A DNA stretch of 64,000 bases from Actinomyces naeslundii (GTDB taxonomy: Bacteria > Actinomycetota > Actinomycetes > Actinomycetales > Actinomycetaceae), in assembly GCF_001956585.1 (NCBI RefSeq), contig NZ_MSRR01000006.1, positions 62,001-126,000 on the forward strand, given 5' to 3'. Both the position numbers and the translations under genes were made by a program. Positions 35,900-44,197 of this stretch are shown here, in pieces. Positions within the stretch are counted from its first letter, which is position 1, and every line of letters starts with the position of its first letter. The notes under the pieces are model-generated. The model saw only the letters and a list, made by a program, of their open reading frames with translations. It was not told the DNA's origin and did not search any database.

Positions 35900-36667
35900 A
35901 TGTCCAATTCCATTCTTGATGTCGACAACCTGTTCGTCAGTTTGCGAAAGACGCCTGTCCTGCGTGAGGTGAATCTGTCCTGTGGTCCTGGCGTGACGGC
36001 TCTCGTAGGGGCGAACGGAAGTGGCAAGTCTACTCTGCTGCGTGCGGTTCTGGGGCTTGTGCCACTGACTTCCGGGACTATTTTCGTAGACGGCATTGAC
36101 CTACGTTCAGGGCTTCGACGAGCAAGAAGGAAAATGGGGTATCTTCCTCAGGGGCCGTCATTCCCGGGAAGTTTCACTGCTGTGGATGCGCTCTATTATG
36201 CTGCGTGGCTTCAGGAGATGGGGGTGAATGATGCCCAGAGGGCGGTTAATAATATTGTTTCCAGTTTCAATCTCACTGAAGTCATTGATCGTCCGCTGGA
36301 GTCGCTTTCAGGGGGCACGCGTCAACGCGTGCTGCTGGGACAGGCAGTCATCCATCAGCCGCCGCTGGTGCTTCTTGATGAGCCTACTTCCGGCCTGGAT
36401 CTGACGCAGCAGGCATCATTTCGGGCGGCGATATCACGCTTGTCTCAAGCGTCGACGGTCCTGCTCTCCACTCATCACACGGACGATGTTGAGCTGCTGG
36501 CGAACCGCGTCCTTGTGCTGTCGCAAGGGAGGTTGGTGTGGCGCGGCAGTGTTGACGAGCTGGAAAGTCGTGCGGGCGACGAGGTGCAGGGAGGTCGTCG
36601 TCTCCGCCTTGAGTCATCCATCTCTGCGCTCATCGGTGCTCGAGTTGGGGGTAACGATGGTGGTTGA
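35900..36667 (+). CDS. ABC transporter ATPase of the secreted-protein cassette
   Basis: 255 residues from ATG 35900 (GGAAAG upstream); an in-frame TTG at 35870 overlaps the previous gene. Walker A G-A-N-G-S-G-K-S-T, Q-loop Y-L-P-Q-G, signature L-S-G-G-T-R-Q-R, Walker B L-V-L-L-D-E-P and H-loop S-T-H-H are all intact, so it should be active. It has the short form typical of exporter or immunity (ABC-2-like) systems. It overlaps the following membrane-protein gene by 11 bases and presumably energises it. AT-rich codon use matches its cassette partners. Confidence 0.88.
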   Translation: MSNSILDVDNLFVSLRKTPVLREVNLSCGPGVTALVGANGSGKSTLLRAVLGLVPLTSGTIFVDGIDLRSGLRRARRKMGYLPQGPSFPGSFTAVDALYYAAWLQEMGVNDAQRAVNNIVSSFNLTEVIDRPLESLSGGTRQRVLLGQAVIHQPPLVLLDEPTSGLDLTQQASFRAAISRLSQASTVLLSTHHTDDVELLANRVLVLSQGRLVWRGSVDELESRAGDEVQGGRRLRLESSISALIGARVGGNDGG

Positions 36668-37895
36668 TAGGGTGAGACGTCCGTTATGGCGGTACTTGCT
36701 TAAGTGTACGGCGGTCCGTTACTGGGGTCCGTGTCTGCTCCTGATTGTTCTCCTCAACTCTTTCGGGAGGTCATGGCATTGGGAGTTTGAGTGGCTCTGG
36801 GCGGTCGAAACGCTAACGTTCTCTTCGATTTTTGTTGCACCGTTTTGTGCTGGTGTGTCTGCGTTTGAGGCGAGTAAATTGGCGGCGGCTCGTGAGTTGT
36901 TGTCTGTGGCGCCTAAGGGGTTGAGGGCAGTGCTCTCTATTGTCGTCATGGTCTGGTCGACTGTGGTGGCAAGTGTTCTTCTGTCAATCGTTTTCGTGGG
37001 AGGGTGGGTTCTTTATCGGACTGCAGGTCTACTTCCGCGATGGAGTGACCTCGTTTCTTTGGCTCCGTTTGTTCTGTTCGCTGCGCTTGGGTGTGCTGTA
37101 GGTGTGCTGTTGGGGTGGTGCTTCCCTGCAAAAGTCACTCCGGGTCTCACGGCGGTAGGCGTTTTTGGATTCATGATGATCGGGTATGTGGTGGGGAATG
37201 GGGCGTTGTCTGGGCTTGTCTCCACCGGGGGTGCCTCTGGAAGTCTTGTCGGCCTGAAGATCTCGCTTCGGTTGATCGGATGGCAGAGTGTTCTATACCT
37301 ATGTCTTACGCTGCTTGCCGTTTGTATGATCGGTTTATGTGTTTGCGCAGTATCGTGGCGCCTTAAAGTATGCGCCGCTCTGTGCGCAGTTACTGTTGCA
37401 GTCTCCGTGGTTGGTGTCCTGGGGGCGGGGGAACGCTACACGAGTGATTCGTCGGTTAGATTCGTCTGCGAAGTTGGACATCCTCAGATATGTCTTGTTC
37501 GTGGATATGACAGTCGAGCGCACGATGTACGCTCCGCTCTAGCTCCCTACTACAAGGCGTTGGCTGTTGCTGGAGTCGAGGTGCCGGATCGTGTGGTGCA
37601 AGGTGGAGGTGAGTCCTCGAAAGACCTCTTGGTTGTTGATTCCAGCGATGTCGTCAGTCCGAACGACCAAACCCTGCGCAACTCCCTCATCAGCTCGCTC
37701 AGCGACAACAAGTGCGCTGTGTGGGGAGGAGGTCGGGGTGATGATCCGCGGCCGGTGATCTGGGACTGGTTCAGTGTGAGAGTGAAGGGCGAGACCCCCT
37801 ATGCAGGTAGTGGGGTGGATCTTGCGTCGATGAGTACCGATCAACAGGATGCACTCTTACGTGAATCGATCCACAGGCTCGAGCAGTGCCGATGA
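36657..37895 (+). CDS. ABC-2-like membrane protein with extracytoplasmic C-terminal domain
   Basis: 412 residues from ATG 36657 (GGGGG upstream), overlapping the ATPase gene by 11 bases. Six to seven hydrophobic segments occupy residues ~20-255. After the last helix, residues ~260-412 form a soluble domain, predicted outside the membrane. This domain has cysteines near residues 270 and 277 (V-C-E-V-G-H-P-Q-I-C) and two more later (N-K-C-A-V and the C-terminal E-Q-C-R), so disulfides are likely. I recognise no named domain. It is probably the permease partner of the ATPase, with the outer domain handling the secreted protein or its target. Confidence 0.72.
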   Translation: MVVDRVRRPLWRYLLKCTAVRYWGPCLLLIVLLNSFGRSWHWEFEWLWAVETLTFSSIFVAPFCAGVSAFEASKLAAARELLSVAPKGLRAVLSIVVMVWSTVVASVLLSIVFVGGWVLYRTAGLLPRWSDLVSLAPFVLFAALGCAVGVLLGWCFPAKVTPGLTAVGVFGFMMIGYVVGNGALSGLVSTGGASGSLVGLKISLRLIGWQSVLYLCLTLLAVCMIGLCVCAVSWRLKVCAALCAVTVAVSVVGVLGAGERYTSDSSVRFVCEVGHPQICLVRGYDSRAHDVRSALAPYYKALAVAGVEVPDRVVQGGGESSKDLLVVDSSDVVSPNDQTLRNSLISSLSDNKCAVWGGGRGDDPRPVIWDWFSVRVKGETPYAGSGVDLASMSTDQQDALLRESIHRLEQCR

Positions 37896-38524
37896 TTCGT
37901 GTGCGGAGTCGGTGTGCGCGTCAGTGGGATCTTGTCGATCGACGGTGGTGGGCGGCTCTGGGGTATCTCCGAGTGCCTCAGGTTGCGGGAGTCTGCCTTG
38001 TGACGGTGCTCCTGTGTGTCGTTGCTCCTAAACAGCCGGTACCGGTGCCCGGAAGGCTGACTGTCCGTGCGGTCGTCACCAATACGCTCCCCGTGTTTCC
38101 CGCACTTTTCATTGTCGGCTCGGCGGCTGCGGTGGGTGTTCGGGAAGCGGTATCTGCTCGAGGTCGCCTGCGTGTGCTGGTCGTTTTGTCGGTATGTGAC
38201 GGGGCGATGATCGTACTGTCCAGCCTGCTTGCGTGGGCGGTAGGTGTCCCAACCTTTGGTCGGAACAGTCTGTTTCTCGTGTCCGTCGGGGTGGGGCTGT
38301 CCATGTGGATTGGTGCGCGAGCGGCCGGCGTGGCAGTGACCCTGCTGGTGACCTGCAGCTGGATGGCGGGCATCGACGCCTTCAATGAGGCTAAATGGTG
38401 GGCGTGGCTCATGGCCCCTCCCGATCGTTTCAGCGCCTGGGTAGGTGTGCTGTCGACCGCGCTCGTCGCTGTTGCAGCAGTCCTGGTGGGGCCACGGCGC
38501 TACGAAGGAGACGGCGGGGTCTGA
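37892..38524 (+). CDS. Polytopic membrane protein of the cassette, unknown function
   Basis: 210 residues from ATG 37892, overlapping the preceding stop by 4 bases (ATGA); GTG 37886 is an alternative. About five to six hydrophobic segments are visible (near 30-47, 63-85, 95-120, 125-165 and 185-203), flanked by short basic loops. No domain is recognisable. It could be a second transmembrane subunit pairing with the upstream protein, or an immunity protein. It is the last gene of the atypical block; composition returns to host-like within about 60 bases. Confidence 0.68.
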   Translation: MIRVRSRCARQWDLVDRRWWAALGYLRVPQVAGVCLVTVLLCVVAPKQPVPVPGRLTVRAVVTNTLPVFPALFIVGSAAAVGVREAVSARGRLRVLVVLSVCDGAMIVLSSLLAWAVGVPTFGRNSLFLVSVGVGLSMWIGARAAGVAVTLLVTCSWMAGIDAFNEAKWWAWLMAPPDRFSAWVGVLSTALVAVAAVLVGPRRYEGDGGV

Positions 38525-38570
38525 TACGGGTGACAGATCAAGGTGGCTCGGCGAGCGGTGGGAGGCTGGC

Positions 38571-38576
38571 TACGAT
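38571..38576 (+). promoter_or_regulatory. -10 box for the leaderless ferritin-like gene
   Basis: TACGAT, 7 bases, then ATG 38584. It shows that the ferritin-like gene has its own promoter rather than being part of the upstream cassette. Confidence 0.45.
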
Positions 38577-38583
38577 GGTGGCC

Positions 38584-39252
38584 ATGACTCAGATGTCGAC
38601 GCCGTCACCGCAGCCCAGCGCCTCCACCCCGATACGGGTCGGTCCCCATGAGCTGTCCGTCGTCGGCGTCGTGGCCGTCTCCCGGACGGCCGCCTGTACC
38701 CGATACGCCAAGGACGCCGACCGCGCCCCACAGATGGCTGCCCGGGTCGACCTGTTGCGCATGAGTGCCTGGGAGGTGTCTTCCTTCGACCGGGTTGTCG
38801 CTCTGGCATCGGCGCACGGTATCGACGCCGCCGGCGCGGCCGAGCGCTTCACGGATGTCCTCGGGGACCTCGACGAGCGGCTTCGTCCCCTGGACTGGGC
38901 CGAGCGACTGGTCAAGACCTACATCGCCTTCGGGCTGCTCATCGACTTCGGCATGGCACTGAGCGACTCGCTGGCCGAGCCTCTGCGAAGCGGACTCATC
39001 GACGAGCTCGGCCAGGACCCGATCAGCTCCTACGCCATCGCCGAGCTGGAGGCCAGCATCGCTGCCGACTCGCAGCTGGCTGCGCGGCTGGGGCTGTGGG
39101 GAAGGCGCGTCGTCGGCGAGGAGATCGGAACCTTTCAGAGGCTGCTCGGCCAGTTCCCCGAGCTGCTCGGCTCCGTGGCTCCAGAGCAGTTCCACGCGGT
39201 GCTGTCCCAAGGTGCCGTCTCGCGGATGAAGGGACTGGGACTGAGGGTGTAA
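38584..39252 (+). CDS. Ferritin-like fold-containing protein
   Basis: 222 residues from ATG 38584. It resembles the actinobacterial ferritin-like (MiaE-like) family found beside DEAD-box helicase genes, being mostly helical. Possible di-iron ligands are E in A-W-E-V-S-S-F-D (about residue 63), E/D in L-D-E-R-L (about 99) and E in A-I-A-E-L-E-A-S (about 155), but the canonical E-x-x-H pairs are not evident. Iron binding is therefore uncertain. The function is unknown. Normally a near neighbour of the helicase; here they are 3.6 kb apart. Confidence 0.7.
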   Translation: MTQMSTPSPQPSASTPIRVGPHELSVVGVVAVSRTAACTRYAKDADRAPQMAARVDLLRMSAWEVSSFDRVVALASAHGIDAAGAAERFTDVLGDLDERLRPLDWAERLVKTYIAFGLLIDFGMALSDSLAEPLRSGLIDELGQDPISSYAIAELEASIAADSQLAARLGLWGRRVVGEEIGTFQRLLGQFPELLGSVAPEQFHAVLSQGAVSRMKGLGLRV

Positions 39253-39402
39253 ATCCCCCTTAATTCATGTGAGGTGGCCTACAGTGGGAGTAGTGCCCGT
39301 GTCGGCAACGTGACATGACCGGGGTTATGCCGGGTAAGGTGGCGACATCCAACCCTATGACCCGCCTTGAGGGCCACGGCTCTCGGCGCTGAAGGAGTTC
39401 CC

Positions 39403-40077
39403 ATGAAGCGAAGTGTGTGGATGGCCGCGTCCGCGGCCGTTGCCCTGTCTGTTGTCCCGGTCGGCGCGGCCGCTGCCGAGTCCAACCCCGCTGCGGACCC
39501 CGCTCCGGCTGCCCAGGATGCGCATCAGGTCAGCTCTCCCGCAAAGCAGCCCGATTCGCCCGCTCCCGCTGTTCCCGATCCCGATGGCGGCAAGCCTTCT
39601 CCGGCGCCTGCTCCCGCTGATGACGCCGGCAAGACCGACTCTCCGGCGCCGGGTGCCAACAATGCGGCCGCTCAGCAGAATAAGCCGGAGGCTCCGGCAG
39701 AGCAGTCCCAGGCAGGCTCTCAGGAGAAGGCGGGCTCTCAGGGGAACCAGGGCAACCAGGGGGCTGCTGAGCAGCCCCAGGAGAACCAGGGTGGCGCCCC
39801 CGCGGCCCCGGAGGCCGCCCCCGAGCAGCAGGCGGCCCAGGGTGAGGCACCTGCGGAGTCCTCAGAGGGTGCTCCTTCCGGCTCCGGAGAGGGTGCCGCC
39901 CAGAGCCCTGCCGAGGCTCCCCACGAGCAGGCTGCTGCCCCCCAGGGCGGCTCCGCCAATGCCAACCGCTCCGCCCTTGCGCAGACCGGCGCGGGGACGA
40001 CTGCCGCCTGGATGGCGCTGGGCGCTGGTGCTACGGGCGCCGCCATGCTCATGGCTCGTCGTCGGCTGACGTACTGA
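39403..40077 (+). CDS. Surface protein with Pro/Ala/Gln/Glu-rich stalk and LAQTG sorting signal
   Basis: 224 residues from ATG 39403 (AAGGAG upstream). A Sec signal peptide ends near A-A-A-A-E (about residue 24). Residues ~25-185 are a low-complexity extended stalk dominated by Ala, Pro, Gln, Glu, Gly and Ser. The C terminus has L-A-Q-T-G, a hydrophobic helix and a basic tail (A-R-R-R), the architecture of a sortase substrate. L-A-x-T-G is the class E sortase consensus in actinobacteria. There is no folded domain, so it may be a spacer or wall-spanning protein. The promoter region has TACAGT about 120 bases upstream. Confidence 0.82.
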   Translation: MKRSVWMAASAAVALSVVPVGAAAAESNPAADPAPAAQDAHQVSSPAKQPDSPAPAVPDPDGGKPSPAPAPADDAGKTDSPAPGANNAAAQQNKPEAPAEQSQAGSQEKAGSQGNQGNQGAAEQPQENQGGAPAAPEAAPEQQAAQGEAPAESSEGAPSGSGEGAAQSPAEAPHEQAAAPQGGSANANRSALAQTGAGTTAAWMALGAGATGAAMLMARRRLTY

Positions 40078-40115
40078 TACGCATCGGTCCTTCACGTTGA
40101 GGAGAGGTCTGGCCC

Positions 40116-41294
40116 ATGGATGACCGGATGCTCGACGGGGATAGGGTGCTGTGGTTCATCGGCGGCAGTCCCGAGCGTGCTCGGGAGGCTCTGGAGGCCG
40201 GTCATGCCTGGACGCCCGAGCAGCGTGCGCAGCTCGAACAGATCGCTTCGTCCGCCGGATATCCCTCTCAGTCCGCCGGGTACCCGCCTGCGCAGCAGCA
40301 ACCCGCTGCGCAGGAGCCCGTGTCCCCCTACGTGCCCGGAGGCGTCTTCGCCTCCGATGGTGCCTATGGGAGCGGCTACGCTGACGGTTCCACCGCGGAC
40401 TACGGAGCGACGCAGCCGGCTCCCGCGGAGCAGCCCCAGCCGCAGGCCGTGATGCCCACGCAGCCTCAGCCGCAGGGCTTTCGGCTCCAGCCGTTGCCCA
40501 CTGTGCCCGAGGCAGAGCTGAACCAGGGCGTCACCCAGTACTCGGACGGGGGGATGCGGCGTAGGTGGGTTCTGCCGGTCGTTGCGGTCGGGGTCCTCGT
40601 CATCGGGCTGGTGGGAGGCGCTCTCGGAGGGCACTGGCTCTGGCCCGCCAAGGAGACATCGGCCCCGGCCGGCTCTGCTGCAGCCCCCACTGCGACGAAG
40701 CCGGCACTCCTGCGCGCCGGCAGCGGATCCTTCGTCTGCTCCTCCAACGGCACCGGGGTCTCCTGCTGGGGCGCCGACGCTCAGGCCAATACCCAGGGCG
40801 CGCGGGTCTCGCCGACGGCGGTTCCCGGGCTTGAGAAGGTCAAGGTCTCCGCGCTGAGTGTGGGCAAGGGCTTCGCCGTGGCCGTGGATGACAAGGGCGC
40901 CGTTTACGCCTGGGGAGCCAATGAGGTCGGTCAGCTCGGTAAGAAGACCAATGAGGCACTCGTCAACCAAGCTGTTCAGGTCGGTAAGCTCCCGGCCGTC
41001 CCCACCGAGCTTGTCTCGGGGTATGAGCACACCTGTGCGTTGACCAAGGGAACGGTGTGGTGCTTCGGTTCCAACCGATACGGGCAGGTCAACGGTGCCG
41101 TCTCCGACTCGCCGTCGGGCTTGGTGCAGGTTGACAAGATCGACGGGGCGACCCGGATCGGCACCTCCGGCTACGACACGTGGGCCACTGTTGACAAGGG
41201 GACCTGGACCTGGGGGAACAACTCCTGGGGACAGGCGGACCCCTCGCAGAGCGTGGTCAATGTGGCGCCGACTCTCATTCCTGCCGACAGCTGA
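40116..41294 (+). CDS. Membrane-anchored RCC1/BLIP-II-like repeat protein
   Basis: 392 residues. The cytoplasmic N terminus (1-~145) begins with a short helical domain with E-A-L-E-A-G-H-A-W-T, then a Pro/Gln/Ala/Tyr-rich linker. A single transmembrane helix follows a M-R-R-R-W stop (about residues 152-172). The extracellular part contains RCC1-type blades: V-Y-A-W-G-A-N-E-V-G-Q-L-G, V-W-C-F-G-S-N-R-Y-G-Q-V and W-T-W-G-N-N-S-W-G-Q. The propeller is short and perhaps incomplete. The ligand is unknown. It follows the LAQTG protein by 38 bases, so co-transcription is likely. Confidence 0.8.
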   Translation: MDDRMLDGDRVLWFIGGSPERAREALEAGHAWTPEQRAQLEQIASSAGYPSQSAGYPPAQQQPAAQEPVSPYVPGGVFASDGAYGSGYADGSTADYGATQPAPAEQPQPQAVMPTQPQPQGFRLQPLPTVPEAELNQGVTQYSDGGMRRRWVLPVVAVGVLVIGLVGGALGGHWLWPAKETSAPAGSAAAPTATKPALLRAGSGSFVCSSNGTGVSCWGADAQANTQGARVSPTAVPGLEKVKVSALSVGKGFAVAVDDKGAVYAWGANEVGQLGKKTNEALVNQAVQVGKLPAVPTELVSGYEHTCALTKGTVWCFGSNRYGQVNGAVSDSPSGLVQVDKIDGATRIGTSGYDTWATVDKGTWTWGNNSWGQADPSQSVVNVAPTLIPADS

Positions 41295-41336
41295 TGCCGC
41301 CCGCCCTGGTTTGAGTGGCCGCACCGCCATATGGAA

Positions 41337-41369
41337 GGAGCCCAGCCTCATTCGCAGAGGCTGGGCTCC
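41337..41369. terminator. Bidirectional terminator between the RCC1-like and csbD genes
   Basis: A perfect 13-bp stem (GGAGCCCAGCCTC with its complement) and 7-base loop. TTGTAGTT follows on the plus strand. It sits between two convergent genes. Confidence 0.75.
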
Positions 41370-41383
41370 TTGTAGTTCAAGGC

Positions 41384-41572
41384 TTACTTGTCGCCCTTGA
41401 GGCGGTTGACCGCGCCCTTGACGGCGTCCTTGGCGTCCTCGGCGACCTCCTTGACCTTGCCCTCGGCCTGCTGGAGCTTGCCCTCGGTCTCGGTCTCCTT
41501 GTTTCCGGTGACCTTGCCCGCAGCCTCCTTGGCCTTGCCGGCGATCCTGTCGAAGGTTCCGTTGTCGCTCAT
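41384..41572 (-). CDS. CsbD family stress protein
   Basis: A 62-residue, highly charged, Lys/Glu/Ala-rich protein. F-D-R-I-A-G-K-A-K-E-A-A-G-K-V-T-G near the N terminus is the CsbD signature, followed by a second G-K-L-Q-Q-A-E-G-K repeat. AAGGAGCTCTC precedes the ATG. CsbD proteins are induced by general stress; no biochemical role is established. Monocistronic, ended by the shared hairpin terminator. Confidence 0.9.
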   Translation of the reverse strand: MSDNGTFDRIAGKAKEAAGKVTGNKETETEGKLQQAEGKVKEVAEDAKDAVKGAVNRLKGDK

Positions 41573-41763
41573 GAGAGCTCCTTTCCGTGGTGAGTCTCCA
41601 TAGAGGCGGAGACGTGGCGGATGACTCGACTATACATGTGGATATCTGAGACGGCGCTCGGTATTCAGTGAGAGTTTCTATGAAGATATCCTAAAATGTG
41701 TGGCACATCCTATTTTTGGAGAATGGGCTGCTCTGTTCGTCTCTCCGACGTCGCCCGACGTGT

Positions 41764-41820
41764 CTGAAGACCCGTAGACTTCAGGTGCATCTCATCTGAG
41801 AGTCCCCCGATACCTACACT
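41764..41820 (+). promoter_or_regulatory. Inverted repeat and -10 box upstream of the NCS1 permease
   Basis: CTGAAG (41764-41769) and CTTCAG (41779-41784) form a 6-base inverted repeat around 9 bases. TACACT at 41815-41820 is a probable -10, leaving a very short leader before ATG 41834. The repeat could be an operator upstream of the promoter. Confidence 0.35.
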
Positions 41821-41833
41821 GAGGTCGATCACC

Positions 41834-43279
41834 ATGAGCAGCGCTGCTGACGCATCCACCGCTACCCGCGTCGAGAACGCCGGTCTTGACGTCATCGCCG
41901 AGTCCGATCGTAAAGGTCGGCCGAGTGATCTCTTCATGCCCTGGTTCGCGGCCAACATCTCCGTCCTGGGACTGTCCTGGGGCGCCTGGGTCCTCGGATT
42001 CGGGCTGTCCTTCTGGCAGGCGGTTGTCGCCGGCAGCATCGGTGTCGTCGTCTCCTTCCTCCTGTGCGGTGTCGTGGCCGTCCTGGGCAAGCGGGGAAGC
42101 GCCCCCACCCTGGCCCTGTCCCGAGCCGCCTTCGGTTACAACGGCAATCGTCTGTCCGCGGCCCTGTCATGGATCCTCACGGTGGGCTGGGAGACCGTCC
42201 TGTGCGTCTCGGCCACCCTGGCATCGGCAACGGTGCTTCAGGCCCTGGGCTGGCACAACCAGGTCGGGGCTCAGATCCTCGGCTTCCTGCTCACCGTCGG
42301 CCTGGCCGCCAGCGCCGGTATCCTCGGCTTCGAGGCGATCATGAGGGTTCAGACCTGGATCACCTGGGCCACCGCGATCCTCACGGTCATCTACCTCGTC
42401 CTCGTCGCTCCCCAGATCAGCTTCCGCACACTCCTGGCGCTGCCCTCTGGAGGTTCAGCGGCCTTCATCGGGGCCCTGGTGATGGTGGCTACCGGCTTCG
42501 GCCTCGGCTGGGTGAACGCCGCCGCCGACTACTCCCGCTACCTTCCCCGCAAGGCCTCGACGGCCGGCGTCATCGGCTGGACCACGCTGGGATCGGCCCT
42601 GCCCTGCGTGGTGCTCGTCTTCTTCGGCATCCTCCTGGTGGGGTCCGACGCCGAGCTCGGACAGGCCATCAACGCCGACCCCATCGGTGCTCTGACCACG
42701 ATCCTGCCCACATGGTTCCTCGTCCCCTTCGCGGTCGTCGCTATCCTGGGGCTGGCCGGCGGCATCATCATGGACCTGTACTCCTCAGGTCTGTCCCTGT
42801 TGGCCACTGGTCTGCCGGTGCGCCGGCATGTGGCCACCTCGATCGACGCCGCCATCATGACTGCGGGCACCATTGCCGTCATCTTCGGTGCCGATGACTT
42901 CCTCGGTCCCTTCCAGGGGTTCCTCACCACCCTGGGAGTCGTCATCGCCGCCTGGGCCGGCGTCATGGTCGCCGAGGTCATCATGCGTCGCCGCGACTAC
43001 GACGAGGAGGCCCTCTTCACGCCCGACGGCGTCTACGGCTCAGTCAACTGGGAGGCCATCGCCCTGGTGGCTGCCGGTTCCGTCGTCGGCTGGGGGCTGG
43101 TGGTCAACTCGGCCGCCTCCTGGTTGTCCTGGCAGGGCTACCTGCTCGGGCCCCTGGGCGGTCGCGACGGGGCCTGGGCGGGAGCCAACCTCGGTGTGCT
43201 GGTCGCCCTGCTCATCGGTGTGCTCGGGCACCTCGTCCTTGGTCGAGGCCGGGTGGCCCGTCAGGAGGCCCGCTCGTGA
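41834..43279 (+). CDS. NCS1 family purine/cytosine permease
   Basis: 481-residue secondary transporter with about 12 transmembrane segments. The N-terminal P-W-F-A-A-N-I-S-V-L-G-L-S-W-G (about residues 36-50) and the G-L-G-W-V-N-A-A-A-D-Y-S-R-Y segment (about residue 225) are typical of the cytosine/purine-allantoin NCS1 group. It overlaps the purine nucleoside phosphorylase gene by 4 bases, so the transported substrate is probably a purine base or nucleoside. Confidence 0.9.
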   Translation: MSSAADASTATRVENAGLDVIAESDRKGRPSDLFMPWFAANISVLGLSWGAWVLGFGLSFWQAVVAGSIGVVVSFLLCGVVAVLGKRGSAPTLALSRAAFGYNGNRLSAALSWILTVGWETVLCVSATLASATVLQALGWHNQVGAQILGFLLTVGLAASAGILGFEAIMRVQTWITWATAILTVIYLVLVAPQISFRTLLALPSGGSAAFIGALVMVATGFGLGWVNAAADYSRYLPRKASTAGVIGWTTLGSALPCVVLVFFGILLVGSDAELGQAINADPIGALTTILPTWFLVPFAVVAILGLAGGIIMDLYSSGLSLLATGLPVRRHVATSIDAAIMTAGTIAVIFGADDFLGPFQGFLTTLGVVIAAWAGVMVAEVIMRRRDYDEEALFTPDGVYGSVNWEAIALVAAGSVVGWGLVVNSAASWLSWQGYLLGPLGGRDGAWAGANLGVLVALLIGVLGHLVLGRGRVARQEARS

Positions 43280-44160
43280 ACGACACCGCCACCGGCTTCG
43301 CCCTCGAGCCTGAGCGCGTGGAGGCTCTGGGTGCCTCCGCCGGAGCGGAAGGCCCTGGCCCGGCCTTGGAGGGCGCCCATCAGATCGCCCGACGCACCGG
43401 CGCGCCTTACCACGACCTTCTGGTTGTCCTGGGATCCGGTGCCGCAGACGCCTTGGCCGCTTGGGGTGAGCCGGAGGCGAGCCTGCGCCTGTCCGATCTG
43501 CCCGGCGTCCTCGCCCCCGTCGCGCCGGGACATGATGACCGCCTCGATTCCTATGTCGTCGGTCGTGACCAGGAGGTGAGTGAGCAGGAGGGCGGGGGAG
43601 AACGACGTGTACTCGTGGCCCGCGGCCGCAGCCACCTCTACGAGGGGCACGGCCCCAGGCCGGTTGTCGCCCTGGCTCGGATCGCGGCCGCCGCTGGCGT
43701 GCGCGGAGCCGTCCTGGTCAATGCCGGGGGCTGCCTGCGCAGCTGGAGGATCGGCGAGGTCATGACGATCACCGACCACCTCAACCTCACCGGCTCCTCA
43801 CCCTTCGATGGCCCGGTCTTCACTGACATGCGCAGCGTGTGGGACGGAGAGCTCGCTGGTGCGCTGGGCAGTATCACAGCGCGTTCCGGCGTCTACGCCG
43901 CTCTGCGTGGACCGGAGTACCAGACCGTGGCGGAGAGCCGGATGCTGGCTGACCTTGGGGCGGACTGCGTGGGTATGTCCACGGTCATGGAGGCCATCGT
44001 CCTGCATCGGCTCGGTGTGCGTGTGGCCGGTATGAGCATCGTCTCCGACCTGTCCTTCGCGCAGGCACCCACCGATCCCGACGAGGTCGTCCGTCTCGCG
44101 GCCGCCGCGCACGCGACGATCGCCGCCGGCATCGAGACGGTGCTGGCGGCGATGTCCTGA
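43276..44160 (+). CDS. Purine nucleoside phosphorylase
   Basis: 294 residues from GTG 43276 within the permease stop. It is of the trimeric PNP family (PunA/DeoD2 type): L-V-V-L-G-S-G near residue 51, N-A-G-G-C-L near residue 153, T-D-H-L-N-L near 168, the signature Y-A-A-L-R-G-P-E-Y-Q-T near 209 and V-G-M-S-T-V near 232. It splits purine (deoxy)nucleosides to base plus (deoxy)ribose-1-phosphate. Asn-243-type base recognition is probably replaced by D in S-D-L-S-F. Together with the permease it makes a compact purine salvage unit. Confidence 0.92.
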   Translation: MNDTATGFALEPERVEALGASAGAEGPGPALEGAHQIARRTGAPYHDLLVVLGSGAADALAAWGEPEASLRLSDLPGVLAPVAPGHDDRLDSYVVGRDQEVSEQEGGGERRVLVARGRSHLYEGHGPRPVVALARIAAAAGVRGAVLVNAGGCLRSWRIGEVMTITDHLNLTGSSPFDGPVFTDMRSVWDGELAGALGSITARSGVYAALRGPEYQTVAESRMLADLGADCVGMSTVMEAIVLHRLGVRVAGMSIVSDLSFAQAPTDPDEVVRLAAAAHATIAAGIETVLAAMS

Positions 44161-44197
44161 GCGGTCGACGTCGAATCGTGTTGGGATCCCGTTCGGG

